From positions 124,001 through 188,000 of the forward strand of contig NZ_LNQC01000045.1 of the NCBI RefSeq assembly GCF_001651855.1: a stretch of DNA of 64,000 bases. Reading direction: 5' to 3'. Positions 17,344-25,463 of this stretch are shown piece after piece. Below the pieces are notes generated by a model. It saw nothing but the letters and a program-made list of their open reading frames with translations, was not told the origin of the DNA and did not search any database. Position numbers and translations under genes: made by a program. This DNA comes from Sinorhizobium americanum. GTDB taxonomy: Bacteria; Pseudomonadota; Alphaproteobacteria; Rhizobiales; Rhizobiaceae. How positions within the stretch are numbered: position 1 is the first letter of the stretch; every line of letters starts with the position of its first letter.

Positions 17344-18339
17344 ATGACAGAGACAGCACCGGGACTTGGCGAGTTCGATTTTGCCGGTGACGACCACGTC
17401 GTTCCCTTTCAGGTAGAGGGCCTCGACGTCCGCGGCCGAGCCGTGCAGCTCGGCCCGATGCTCGACGCGATCCTCGAGCGGCACAGCTATCCGCTGCCGG
17501 TGGCGCGGCTGGTTGCCGAAACCGTCGTGCTGACGGTCCTGCTCGGTACCTCGCTCAAGTTCGAGGGGAAGTTGATCGTCCAAACCCAGGGCGATGGGCC
17601 GGTCGACCTCGTCGTCGCCGATTTCTCCACCCCGGACCGGGTTCGCGCCTATGCGCGCTACGACGAGGAGGCGCTTGCCGCCGCCGAGAAGGGCGGCCGC
17701 GCGCAGCCCCACGAACTGCTCGGCAACGGCATCCTTGCCTTCACGATCGACCAGGGCGCCCATACCCAGCGCTACCAGGGCATCGTCGCGCTCGATGGGG
17801 CGACACTCGAAGAGATCGCCGCGGTCTATTTCCGCCAGTCGGAACAGATACCGACCAAGGTTCGCTTGGCCGTCGCCGAACTGCTCGACCGGGACGAAAA
17901 CGGCAAGCCGCGGCATCGCTGGCGCGCCGGCGGCATGGTGGCGCAGTTCCTGCCCGAGGCGTCCGAGCGCATGCGCCAGCCGGATCTGCCCGGCGGCGAT
18001 GGCGATGACGGCGACGCCAGCCTGCTCTTCGAGGAAGACGATCTCTGGGCCGAGGCCAAGGTGATGGTCGAGACCATCGATACCGACGAGCTGACCGATC
18101 CCACCGTCGGCACCGAGCGGCTGCTTTATCGTCTGTTCCATGAGCGGGGCGTGCGCGTCTACCAGCCGCAGGCTGTCTACGATCGCTGCAGCTGCTCGCG
18201 CGACAAGATACGCGAGGTCCTGGACGGGCTGAGCCAGGAGGATATCGAGCACAGCATCGAGGACGGGGAGATCAAGGTCACCTGCGAGTTCTGCTCCACA
18301 GACTACCGCTTCGAGGCGAGCGAGGTGCGATCTCAATAA
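17344..18339 (+). CDS. hslO: Hsp33 redox-activated chaperone
   Basis: Cytoplasmic holdase of 331 residues that becomes active when oxidation releases zinc from its C-terminal cysteines. The zinc motif is C282-x-C284 (CSC) and C314-x2-C317 (CEFC), the standard CXC...CXXC pattern. The N-terminal substrate-binding part includes GDGPVDLVVADFSTPDRVRAYAR split over two strands. A 60-residue acidic insertion around EDDLWAEAKVM is typical of alphaproteobacterial members. AAGGAG upstream of ATG 17344 sets the start. It converges with apaG. Confidence 0.95.
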   Translation: MTETAPGLGEFDFAGDDHVVPFQVEGLDVRGRAVQLGPMLDAILERHSYPLPVARLVAETVVLTVLLGTSLKFEGKLIVQTQGDGPVDLVVADFSTPDRVRAYARYDEEALAAAEKGGRAQPHELLGNGILAFTIDQGAHTQRYQGIVALDGATLEEIAAVYFRQSEQIPTKVRLAVAELLDRDENGKPRHRWRAGGMVAQFLPEASERMRQPDLPGGDGDDGDASLLFEEDDLWAEAKVMVETIDTDELTDPTVGTERLLYRLFHERGVRVYQPQAVYDRCSCSRDKIREVLDGLSQEDIEHSIEDGEIKVTCEFCSTDYRFEASEVRSQ

Positions 18340-18349
18340 AGGCGGACGG

Positions 18350-18742
18350 CTAGTTCAGCGTCCGCACCAGTCCGGGAGAATCGAGCGAAAAGGCGGGGAT
18401 GGCAACATTGAAGGTCTCCCCGCCCTCGGCCTCCATGCTGTAGTGGCCGAACATGACGCCGGAGGGGGTGTCGAGCGGGCAGCCGGAGGAATATTCGTAG
18501 GTGTCGCCGGGATTGAGAAGCGGCTGCTCGCCGATGACGCCTGGACCGCTCACCTCGTCCACCTGGCCGTTCTCGTCGGTGATGTGCCAGTAGCGGGTCA
18601 TCAGCCGAACCGCGATTTCGGAATGGTTCGATATGACGATGCGGTAGCCCCAGACATAGCGGCTATCATCCGGATCCGATTGTTCTTCGAGATAGTACGG
18701 CTCCACCGTGACCTCTATGTCGCGTGTCAGCGCACGGTACAT
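18350..18742 (-). CDS. apaG: ApaG family protein
   Basis: ApaG (DUF525) protein of 130 residues with a fibronectin-III-like fold; the cellular role is poorly known, with links to Ap4A metabolism and magnesium/cobalt phenotypes in enteric bacteria. The conserved segments [36 protein letters not shown] and [15 protein letters not shown] are all present. I chose ATG 18742 because AGGA lies 8 bases upstream; ATG 18751 directly abuts that site. It converges with hslO, the stops being 10 bases apart. Confidence 0.95.
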   Translation of the reverse strand: MYRALTRDIEVTVEPYYLEEQSDPDDSRYVWGYRIVISNHSEIAVRLMTRYWHITDENGQVDEVSGPGVIGEQPLLNPGDTYEYSSGCPLDTPSGVMFGHYSMEAEGGETFNVAIPAFSLDSPGLVRTLN

Positions 18743-18853
18743 GTTCGACATCCTGTTTCAAAACTGCTCGAGTATCATACAGCGATAAGGTTTCGTGAAG
18801 AATAACGGCGGGATTATACGGGTCCTTACGATTTTCGCGCAAGGCAGGGGAAC

Positions 18854-19468
18854 ATGCTCGACGGCGCGGCGCGCAGGCATCTCGATCCTATCCTGAACCG
18901 GCTTGGCGCCGCACTCGCCAAGCGGGGCTTGAGTGCCGATGCGGTCACGGTCGCCGGCCTTTGTCTTGGATTTGCTGCAGCCGCCCTGATTGCCTTGCAC
19001 TACTACCTCGCGGGCGCGGCTCTCATTCTCCTGAGCCGCCTCTGCGACGGCCTCGACGGGGCGGTGGCGCGCGCAAGCCGCAAGACCGACTTCGGCGGTT
19101 TTCTCGACATCGTCCTCGACTTCGTCTTCTATGGCGCCATCCCGCTCGCCTTCATCGTCGCCGATCCGGCGGCGAACGGTCTTACCGGCGGGCTCTTGCT
19201 CTTTGCCTTCTATGTCAACGGCTCGAGCTTCCTCGCCTTCGCCGCGATCGCCGAGAAGCGGGCACTGTCGACCGAGATCCGCGGTGCGAAGTCGATCTAT
19301 TTCACCACCGGCCTTGCCGAGGCGACCGAGACCATCGCCTTCTTCCTGGCCGCCTGCCTGTTTCCGCACTGGTTCCCGGTGCTGGCGGCGCTCTTCGCGG
19401 TCCTCTGCCTTTACACCGCCCTGTCGCGCATCGTTCTCGCGCGTCTCACCTTTCGCGACCAGCCATGA
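18854..19468 (+). CDS. CDP-alcohol phosphatidyltransferase family protein
   Basis: Polytopic membrane enzyme of 204 residues with an intact family motif, unlike the copy at the left edge: DGAVARASRKTDFGGFLDIVLD gives D-G-x2-A-R-x8-G-x3-D-x3-D starting near residue 74. Such enzymes make phosphatidylglycerol phosphate, phosphatidylserine, phosphatidylcholine or cardiolipin from CDP-diacylglycerol; the substrate cannot be read from the motif. It is a stand-alone gene, divergent from apaG and convergent with metZ. Its stop codon touches the metZ terminator. Confidence 0.9.
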   Translation: MLDGAARRHLDPILNRLGAALAKRGLSADAVTVAGLCLGFAAAALIALHYYLAGAALILLSRLCDGLDGAVARASRKTDFGGFLDIVLDFVFYGAIPLAFIVADPAANGLTGGLLLFAFYVNGSSFLAFAAIAEKRALSTEIRGAKSIYFTTGLAEATETIAFFLAACLFPHWFPVLAALFAVLCLYTALSRIVLARLTFRDQP

Positions 19469-19497
19469 AAAAGCCGCCCGTCGCAGGCCGGGCGGCT
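19467..19497 (-). terminator. terminator of metZ
   Basis: AGCCGCCCG and CGGGCGGCT form a perfect 9-bp stem (19472-19497) around an 8-base loop. On the minus strand it is followed by TTTTT. It lies 23 bases after the metZ stop. Confidence 0.88.
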
Positions 19498-19519
19498 GAC
19501 TCAGCTGAACTTGGACGGT

Positions 19520-20704
19520 TCAGGCCCCGATCGACTTCAATGCCTTGGCGAAATCCTCGACCAGGTCGTCGCTGTCCTCGATGCCGGCCGAGAAGCGCAC
19601 CGTGCCGGCCGAGATGCCGAGTTCGGCACGGGCCTCGTCGGTGAGGTTCTTGTGCGTCGTCGTCGCCGGATGGGTGATGAGGCTCTTGGAATCGCCGAGA
19701 TTGTTGGAAATTCGCACGATATCAAGGGCGTTCTGCAGCGCAAAGGCCGCATCCTTGCCGCCCTTCAGCTCGAAGGCGACCAGCGTCGAGCCGCCGCTCA
19801 TCTGCTTGGCAATGATATCGGCCTGCGGATGGTCCTTGCGGCCCGGATAGATGACGCGTGCCACCTGCGGCTGCTCGGCGAGGAAGTCGGCGATGCGGCG
19901 GGCGTTTTCCGTCTGCTGCTTGACGCGCAGCGGCAGCGTCTCGATGCCCTTGAGCAGCGTCCAGGCGTTGAAGGGCGACATGGCCGGGCCGGTGTGGCGG
20001 AAATAGTCGTGCAGGTTCTCGTCGATCCAGGCTTTGTCGGCAAGCACGACGCCGCCGAGGCAGCGGCCCTGGCCGTCGATATGCTTGGTGGCGGAATAGA
20101 CGACCACATGGGCGCCGAGCTCCAGCGGCTTCTGGAAGAGCGGCGTCGCGAAGACATTATCGACCACGAGCTTGGCGCCGACGTGGTCGGCGAGCTTGGC
20201 GACGCCGGCGATGTCGATCACCTCCAGCGTCGGGTTGGTCGGGCTCTCGAGGAAGAAGACCTTGGTGTTCGGGCGCACCGCCTTCTCCCAATTGGCAAGG
20301 TCGCGGCCGTCGACCAGCGTGCATTCCACACCGTATTTCGGGGCGAGCGTTTCGACGACCCAGCGGCAGGAGCCGAACAGGGCGCGGGCCGCGACGATGT
20401 GGTCACCTGCCTTGACCTGGCAGAGGATCGCCGATGACACCGCCGCCATGCCGGACGCCGTGGCGCGCGCGTCTTCGGCGCCCTCGAGCATGCACATGCG
20501 CTTCTCGAACATGTCGTTGGTCGGGCTGCCGTAGCGGGCATAAATGAAGCCGTCGGTCTCGCCCTTGAATCGGGCTTCCGCCGCTTCCGAGCTTTCATAG
20601 ACGAAGCCCTGTGTCAGGAAGATCGCTTCCGAGGTCTCGCCGTGCTGCGAGCGGGTGGTCCCGCCATGGACGAGTTGGGTTGCCGGGCGCCAGGTCTTGC
20701 TCAT
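19520..20704 (-). CDS. metZ: O-succinylhomoserine sulfhydrylase
   Basis: PLP enzyme of the Cys/Met metabolism family, 394 residues, making homocysteine from O-succinylhomoserine and sulfide in methionine synthesis. The PLP lysine is Lys207 in VVYSATKHIDGQGR; YARYGSPTNDMFEKR, TASGMAAVSSA and VDNVFATPLFQKP are typical. The start at 20704 (MSKTWRPATQLVHGG) follows GAAGG; the open frame to 20758 would run through the terminator hairpin. The leader carries a SAM-II riboswitch and a terminator, so synthesis should fall when S-adenosylmethionine is high. Confidence 0.96.
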   Translation of the reverse strand: MSKTWRPATQLVHGGTTRSQHGETSEAIFLTQGFVYESSEAAEARFKGETDGFIYARYGSPTNDMFEKRMCMLEGAEDARATASGMAAVSSAILCQVKAGDHIVAARALFGSCRWVVETLAPKYGVECTLVDGRDLANWEKAVRPNTKVFFLESPTNPTLEVIDIAGVAKLADHVGAKLVVDNVFATPLFQKPLELGAHVVVYSATKHIDGQGRCLGGVVLADKAWIDENLHDYFRHTGPAMSPFNAWTLLKGIETLPLRVKQQTENARRIADFLAEQPQVARVIYPGRKDHPQADIIAKQMSGGSTLVAFELKGGKDAAFALQNALDIVRISNNLGDSKSLITHPATTTHKNLTDEARAELGISAGTVRFSAGIEDSDDLVEDFAKALKSIGA

Positions 20705-20723
20705 GCGACGATCACCTTCAAAA

Positions 20724-20752
20724 CAAAAAAACCGGCCGCGAAACGACCGGTT
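20724..20752 (-). terminator. regulatory terminator in the metZ leader
   Basis: On the minus strand AACCGGTCG and CGGCCGGTT form a 9-bp stem with one G-T pair around TTTCG, followed directly by a T-run (20730-20725). It lies between the SAM-II aptamer and the metZ ribosome site, so it can act as the off switch of the riboswitch. Confidence 0.88.
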
Positions 20753-20761
20753 TGACACCCG

Positions 20762-20818
20762 GCCTTTTTAGCTACTTGTTTAACGTGGCTGCAAGCCGAC
20801 CGGCCAAATCACCACGGG
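20762..20818 (-). ncRNA. SAM-II riboswitch
   Basis: Read on the minus strand from 20816, CGTGG pairs with CCACG (P1). In between lies GTGATTTGGCCGG followed by CTTGCAGCC, and downstream is GTAGCTAAAAAGG. This is the pseudoknot aptamer known as SAM-II (metA motif), which precedes met genes in alphaproteobacteria. The 3' part (TAGCTAAA) pairs back into the first loop. A terminator follows 10-35 bases later, which fits transcription control. Confidence 0.92.
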
Positions 20819-20901
20819 ATAAAGCTTCAAATACTGCCTGGCCGCGCTTGCGTCAATTCCCGGAGTTTGGTTTTGTCTGGCAACTGAGAATGAGGATCGG
20901 A

Positions 20902-21999
20902 ATGGGTCGCGACACAGGGATTTTGGCCGACCGCGCGATTGCCGCGCTGTTTGCCACCGGACGTCTGAAGAGCGAGAAGCCGCTGGATGATGACCAGATC
21001 CAGCCGGCCAGCCTCGATCTTCGCCTCGGTTCCAAGGCGTTTCGCGTCCGGGCGAGCTTCATGCCGGGACCGGCGCATCTCGTCGCCGACAAGCTCGACC
21101 GCCTGAAGCTGCATGTCATCGATCTCAGCGAGGGCGCCGTGCTGGAAACCGGCTGCGTCTATATCGTGCCGCTGATGGAGAGCCTGTCGCTGCCGGAGTC
21201 CATGTCCGCCTCCGCCAATCCGAAGAGTTCGACCGGTCGCCTCGACATCTTCACCCGCGTCATCACCGACCGGGCGCAGGAATTCGACAAAATCCCGGCC
21301 GGCTACAACGGGCCGCTCTATCTGGAGATCAGCCCGCGGACCTTCCCGATCGTGGTGCGCCGCGGTTCGCGCCTTTCGCAGATCCGTTTCCGTGTCGGCC
21401 AGTCGGTTCTTTCCGAGCAGCAGCTGCTGGCGCTTCACGAAAGCGACGTGCTCGTCGCCAGTGAGCGTCCCAACGTCTCCGGCGGCGGCATTGCGCTGTC
21501 GATCGACCTCAAGGGCACCGGCCCGGACGGCCTGATCGGTTATCGCGGCAAGCATCACACGTCGGTGGTCGACGTCGACAAGAAGGCGGAGCACGCCGTC
21601 TTCGATTTCTGGGAACCGCTCTATAGCCGCGGCCGCGACGACCTGATCCTCGATCCAGACGAATTCTACATCCTCGTGTCCCGCGAGGCGGTCCATGTGC
21701 CGCCGCTCTACGCCGCCGAAATGACCCCCTTCGATCCGTTGGTCGGCGAGTTCCGCGTCCATTATGCCGGCTTCTTCGATCCGGGCTTCGGCCACGCCTC
21801 GGCCGGCGGCAGCGGCAGCCGCGCAGTACTCGAGGTCCGCAGCCACGAAGTGCCCTTCATCCTCGAACACGGGCAGATCGTCGGCCGGCTGATCTACGAG
21901 CACATGCTGGAGCGCCCGGAAGGTCTTTACGGCATCGATCTCGGCTCGAACTATCAGGCGCAGGGTCTCAAGCTTTCCAAGCATTTTCGCGCCGAGTGA
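20902..21999 (+). CDS. dcd: dCTP deaminase, long alphaproteobacterial form
   Basis: Cytoplasmic enzyme of 365 residues that deaminates dCTP to dUTP for thymidylate synthesis. This is the long form with two dUTPase-like barrels, about twice the size of E. coli Dcd (193). The N-terminal half has QIQPASLDLRLGSKAFRVRA and NPKSSTGRLDIFTRVI, then PLYLEISPRTFPIVVRRGSR; the C-terminal half repeats the pattern with GGIALSIDLKG and AVLEVRSHEVPFILEHGQI. GAGGA lies 5 bases before ATG 20902. The open frame upstream runs over the metZ leader and is not coding. An inverted repeat follows the stop. Confidence 0.9.
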   Translation: MGRDTGILADRAIAALFATGRLKSEKPLDDDQIQPASLDLRLGSKAFRVRASFMPGPAHLVADKLDRLKLHVIDLSEGAVLETGCVYIVPLMESLSLPESMSASANPKSSTGRLDIFTRVITDRAQEFDKIPAGYNGPLYLEISPRTFPIVVRRGSRLSQIRFRVGQSVLSEQQLLALHESDVLVASERPNVSGGGIALSIDLKGTGPDGLIGYRGKHHTSVVDVDKKAEHAVFDFWEPLYSRGRDDLILDPDEFYILVSREAVHVPPLYAAEMTPFDPLVGEFRVHYAGFFDPGFGHASAGGSGSRAVLEVRSHEVPFILEHGQIVGRLIYEHMLERPEGLYGIDLGSNYQAQGLKLSKHFRAE

Positions 22000-22012
22000 G
22001 ACCAAAGAGCTG

Positions 22013-22047
22013 GATGATTCACTGCTCCAATCGATAGTGAAATCATC
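22013..22047. repeat. imperfect inverted repeat after dcd
   Basis: GATGATTCACT (22013-22023) and AGTGAAATCATC (22036-22047) are inverted copies with one unpaired T. It lies 14 bases after the dcd stop and may end its transcript, though no T-run follows. I recall similar GATGATTTCACT palindromes in other Sinorhizobium intergenic regions, not checked. Confidence 0.6.
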
Positions 22048-22054
22048 TAGACGC

Positions 22055-22083
22055 TTGACAGATCGCGGCCGTTGGGGAAATTT
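22055..22083 (+). promoter_or_regulatory. promoter of tRNA-Gly
   Basis: TTGACA at 22055-22060 is a perfect -35, and AAATTT at 22078-22083 follows after 17 bp. The tRNA begins 12 bases downstream, as expected for a stable RNA promoter. Confidence 0.65.
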
Positions 22084-22094
22084 CCGCTTCTGAT

Positions 22095-22169
22095 GCGGGT
22101 GTAGTTCAGTGGTAGAACGCCAGCTTCCCAAGCTTGATGTCGTCGGTTCGATCCCGATCACCCGCTCCA
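22095..22169 (+). tRNA. tRNA-Gly (anticodon CCC)
   Basis: The cloverleaf runs from GCGGGTG to CACCCGC-T-CCA, with CCA encoded. The D-arm is GTTC-AGTGGTA-GAAC, the anticodon arm is CCAGC-TTCCCAA-GCTTG, and the T-arm has GGTTCGATCCC. The anticodon is CCC. Position 28-42 of the anticodon stem is a C-T mismatch, where a G at 42 would be expected. All other stems pair. Confidence 0.93.
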
Positions 22170-22286
22170 TTTTCCCTTCCTTCCGTATTCGCTCGACAGG
22201 CTTGGGAATACGCAGCCGTGCCGGCGGCCTGCCTATGGTCAGCGCTGCAACATCCCGCTAAGTTCCGTTCAATGCTTGGGAATCGG

Positions 22287-23144
22287 ATGGCAATGACGCG
22301 CGCATTCTTTCAGAAGTCTATCGGATTGCTGGCGGCCGCGGCCATGCTCGTCGCGTCCGCGGCGAGCGGCGCGCCGAAGGACCTGCCGCTGTTGTTCGAT
22401 GCCCGCGAGCGCATCGCCAAGCCCGATCTGACAGGCCTGGCGCGGCTGCGTTTTCTCACCACCGTCGATTTCCCGCCGTTCAATTTCATCGATCAGTCGG
22501 GCAAGCTTTCGGGATTCCACGTCGATCTCGCCCGGGAAATCTGCCGCGAGCTGGAGATCGAAGCGAAATGCCAGATTCAAGCGGTAACCTATCCCGAACT
22601 GATGCCAGCCCTTGAGCAGGGCCAGGGCGAAGCGATCGTCGCCGGCATTGCCGTGACGCCGGAACTGAGGCGGCGCTTCGCATTCTCCAGGGCCTTCATG
22701 CAACTGCCGGCCCGTTTCGCCCTCAACAGGAAGAAAGCTGAGGGAGTTCATAGACCGGACGACCTCGTTGGCAAGCCCGTCGGGGCCGTGGCCGGGACGA
22801 CGCACGAAGCGATGCTGAAGGCCTTCTTTCCGAAGCTCGAGGCAAAGGCTTATCCCGACCGCGAGGCCTTGCTGAACGCATTGCGGGAGGGCGCCGTGAC
22901 GGCCGCCTTCTCCGATGCCATGCAGCTCTCCTTCTGGGTCTCCGGCAGCGTCGCCGCGGGATGCTGCGCCCTGATGGACGGCGCCTATTTTTCCGAACGC
23001 TTCCTGGGCGAGGGCCTGACGATCATGAACCGGACGACCGAGCCCGCTTTGACGCAAGCGATCGACCATGCGCTGCTGGCGCTTTCGCGCAGCGGCAGGC
23101 TCGAAGAAATTTACCTGCGCTATTTTCCGAATGGCATCTATTGA
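22287..23144 (+). CDS. periplasmic amino-acid-type solute-binding protein (family 3)
   Basis: Extracellular solute-binding protein of the polar amino acid family, 285 residues with this start. ATG 22287 and ATG 22293 are both possible; both give a signal peptide with the core IGLLAAAAMLVASAASGAP. The mature part shows the family pattern RFLTTVDFPPFNFIDQSGKLSGFHVDLAREIC and a second lobe entry VGAVAGTTHEAMLKAFFP. Unlike transporter binding proteins, it stands alone without permease or ATPase genes, so it may serve a distant transporter or act as a sensor. It begins 118 bases after tRNA-Gly. Confidence 0.85.
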   Translation: MAMTRAFFQKSIGLLAAAAMLVASAASGAPKDLPLLFDARERIAKPDLTGLARLRFLTTVDFPPFNFIDQSGKLSGFHVDLAREICRELEIEAKCQIQAVTYPELMPALEQGQGEAIVAGIAVTPELRRRFAFSRAFMQLPARFALNRKKAEGVHRPDDLVGKPVGAVAGTTHEAMLKAFFPKLEAKAYPDREALLNALREGAVTAAFSDAMQLSFWVSGSVAAGCCALMDGAYFSERFLGEGLTIMNRTTEPALTQAIDHALLALSRSGRLEEIYLRYFPNGIY

Positions 23145-23192
23145 TGCTGACCGGGCCGGCCTCGGCTGACAAGCAAGAGCCGTGCGCCCATT

Positions 23193-24005
23193 TTACCCGC
23201 GCCGGAACGGCAGCATCAGCGACCACAGGAGCTTTGTCGGCTCGCTGCGTCCAAAGGCCTTCAAGCCGGTCTCGATCCAGTCGTCGCCGCTCGCCGGCCG
23301 CGCCACATAGGTCGAAAACAGCCGGTCCCAAAGCGAGAGATTGAAGCCGTAGTTCGAATCCGTTTCCCGCTTTTCGACGGAGTGATGAATGCGGTGCATG
23401 TCGGGCGTGACAATCAGCAGCCGCAAGGCCCGGTCAAATTTCGGCGGCAGTCGCAGGTTGGCGTGGTTGAACATCGCGGCGGCATTGAGGACGATTTCGA
23501 AGATCAGCACCGAGAGTGCCGGCGCGCCAAGAGCGATGATGACCGCGCTCTTCCAAGCCATCGAAAGCAGAATCTCCAGGGGATGGAAGCGCAACGCCGT
23601 CGTGACGTCCACGCCCGGGTCGGCATGATGCACCCGGTGGATGCGCCATAAGATGGGCAGTTTGTGAAACACCACGTGTTCCAGCCAGACGGCGAAATCG
23701 AGCGCGACGAACGCCACGAGACCGGCGAGCGGCGCCGCGACGCCAATCGCTGGCAACAGGCCAGCGCCGCGCAAGCCGGTCCAGATCGCGACGCCTGTCG
23801 CGGCGGCCGGAAAGACGATGCGCAGCAGCAGGGAGGAGAGCAGAAGAATCGACAGGTTGGTGGCCCAGCGCCGCGCCTTGATGGCCCGCAGCAGTTCCGG
23901 CCTTTCAAGCCGGGGATGCAGCAGTTCGAGTGCCGCCAGCGCGGCGAAGACCACCGCAAAGGCACCGAGCCGCCAGACCGGCTCCGCAATCCCGAGGAAA
24001 AGCAT
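23193..24005 (-). CDS. sterol desaturase / fatty acid hydroxylase family protein
   Basis: Integral membrane di-iron oxygenase of 270 residues. The histidine clusters are HVVFH (about 111-115), HRVHH (123-127), MFNHANL (near 180) and HRIHHS (206-211), the pattern of the family that hydroxylates or desaturates lipids. Hydrophobic segments lie at about 10-27, 48-66, 75-105 and 150-175. Substrates in bacteria include fatty acids, carotenoids and hopanoid-like lipids; nothing nearby points to one. A 13-bp perfect inverted repeat lies 49 bases upstream of its start. Confidence 0.88.
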   Translation of the reverse strand: MLFLGIAEPVWRLGAFAVVFAALAALELLHPRLERPELLRAIKARRWATNLSILLLSSLLLRIVFPAAATGVAIWTGLRGAGLLPAIGVAAPLAGLVAFVALDFAVWLEHVVFHKLPILWRIHRVHHADPGVDVTTALRFHPLEILLSMAWKSAVIIALGAPALSVLIFEIVLNAAAMFNHANLRLPPKFDRALRLLIVTPDMHRIHHSVEKRETDSNYGFNLSLWDRLFSTYVARPASGDDWIETGLKAFGRSEPTKLLWSLMLPFRRG

Positions 24006-24053
24006 TTCACCCTCACGCCGATCCTATGGCCGGTCGCTGTAGAACTTTGAATC

Positions 24054-24099
24054 GCCGCCTCTTTCCTTGAAGCGGCTTTGATTTAGGGAAAGAGGCGGC
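24054..24099. repeat. 13-bp perfect inverted repeat upstream of the desaturase gene
   Basis: GCCGCCTCTTTCC at 24054-24066 and GGAAAGAGGCGGC at 24087-24099 are exact inverted copies with a 20-bp spacer. It lies between the TerB-like gene stop and the desaturase start. It could be a terminator without T-run, an operator or a dispersed palindromic element. Confidence 0.75.
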
Positions 24100-24173
24100 A
24101 GGACGACGGTATGACTGTTGTCGGGCGCGGGCAAAGACACGTTGCCGTGATGTGGCTCCGTACCGGCAGGCGG

Positions 24174-24584
24174 CTATCTGCGAAAGCGGGCAAGCGCGCC
24201 GCGCTCGATTGCGGCGCAGGTGAGCTTGTCGAGGGCGAGACGGTCGCGCAACAGCTGCAACAGCCGGATTTCCTCCGTGCGGATGCGTTGGTCGGCGGCG
24301 GCGATCTCGACGGCAAGCGCATAGGCGGTTTCGTAGTGGCGCTGCGGCAGTGATTCGCGAACCATTTCGAGCGTCACGTCGAGGCCTTCCGGGGCGGCGA
24401 GCTGGGCCGCGCATTCGCGGCCGATATGGATCAGCCGATCCTCGTCGAAGCCCTCGAAGGCAGGCAGGAAACGCACGAGGCCGCCGATGCGTGCGAATTC
24501 GTCGTCGCTCATGCTCCTGTCCACAGCCGACATCATGACCATGACATAGACGAGGGCTTCGTGCTGGCTGAGGCTCGCGGACAT
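24174..24584 (-). CDS. TerB-like protein
   Basis: All-helical protein of 136 residues resembling the tellurite-resistance TerB/DjlA-N family. The pattern EALVYVMVMMSAVDRSMSDDEFARI, with acidic residues after the first helix, and the second repeat VEIAAADQRIRTEEIRLLQLLRDRL fit the metal-binding helical fold. No other ter genes are present, so a role in tellurite resistance is not implied. Its ATG follows directly after the TAG of the nuclease-like gene (TAG-ATG), so the two are cotranscribed and probably coupled. Confidence 0.8.
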   Translation of the reverse strand: MSASLSQHEALVYVMVMMSAVDRSMSDDEFARIGGLVRFLPAFEGFDEDRLIHIGRECAAQLAAPEGLDVTLEMVRESLPQRHYETAYALAVEIAAADQRIRTEEIRLLQLLRDRLALDKLTCAAIERGALARFRR

Positions 24585-25451
24585 CTACTCTCCTGAAATC
24601 GATGGAGCCCAGTTAGGAATTCCCGCGGGGGCTTGCAAGTCCGGCGCGGTCCCGCCGAAGTCCGCGGTGCCCGCGGGCTCCTCGATCACCAGCCGCCGCC
24701 TTCGGCTCAGATCACGCGGGTCGCTGCCGTAGAAACCGCGCTTGGCGTTCCGGGCGACCTCCGCCTTCGCTTCGAGGGCGGTGCCGGGGAGCGGCATCGC
24801 CCAGCCGTTCGTGACCAGCCATTCGGCGACGTTCATGTTGCCGACCGTACAGCTCGCGGCGGTGGAGCCTTCGCGCTTCTCGTCGACCTCGGCGCAGACG
24901 AGCGCCCGTCCTCTCAGGAAATTGCGGAAGGCTGTTCGTGCGACCATGCCGCAGGGCCAGCTCTTGCCGCCTCCCTCGCAGATCCTATCCGCCTTTTCCG
25001 GCTCGATGTCCCTGATTTGCAGCGTCGTTTCGCCGGTCTGGACGAGTCCGGCGGCCAGGGCGACGGGCCGCTGCAGCACAAGCGGCGTTGCCTTCTTTTC
25101 TGGCGGAGCCGAGAGAGGCGGCCGCGGCGCAATTCGTTCGAGCGGTTTCGCAAGCCCCTCTTCCGGCATGGTGAAAAGATTCGGGTCGACGGGTCGCACC
25201 GGCGTCCTGGAGGTCTTGGCGGCCGCCTCCTCTTCGGCGTTCGGCTGCGCTGGCGCGGCTGGCGGTTGCTCCGCCGGAACCGGCTCCGCGGCCGGCTCCT
25301 CGATCATCGCAACGTCCGGCGTCTCGAGCACGAGATCGGGCGTGGCGGCGCTTTCACGGCCACGGATCGAGGCGGCCCCGCCGAACAGGATGCCGATATA
25401 GAGGGCGAGGGCGGCGAGCCCGCCGGCGATGGAGATGAACTGCGGCCGCAT
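24585..25451 (-). CDS. membrane-anchored nuclease-like protein (SNase/thermonuclease type)
   Basis: Protein of 288 residues with an N-terminal membrane anchor (about 8-26), a Pro/Ala/Glu-rich linker to about 125, and a C-terminal domain that resembles staphylococcal nuclease: CGMVARTAFRNFLRGRALVCAEV, NVAEWLVTNGWAMP and AEVARNAKRGFYG match the SNase C-terminal pattern. The catalytic Arg/Glu set is not complete by eye, so activity is uncertain. It is the first gene of a pair with the TerB-like gene and follows the S24 repressor gene after 12 bases in the same direction, so all three may be one transcript. Confidence 0.75.
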   Translation of the reverse strand: MRPQFISIAGGLAALALYIGILFGGAASIRGRESAATPDLVLETPDVAMIEEPAAEPVPAEQPPAAPAQPNAEEEAAAKTSRTPVRPVDPNLFTMPEEGLAKPLERIAPRPPLSAPPEKKATPLVLQRPVALAAGLVQTGETTLQIRDIEPEKADRICEGGGKSWPCGMVARTAFRNFLRGRALVCAEVDEKREGSTAASCTVGNMNVAEWLVTNGWAMPLPGTALEAKAEVARNAKRGFYGSDPRDLSRRRRLVIEEPAGTADFGGTAPDLQAPAGIPNWAPSISGE

Positions 25452-25463
25452 CCCGACGCTTTC

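Noticed and set aside
20827-22170. 447-codon minus-strand frame across dcd and tRNA-Gly
   Set aside because: Runs through a tRNA gene and opposite the recognised dcd; composition is that of an antisense shadow.
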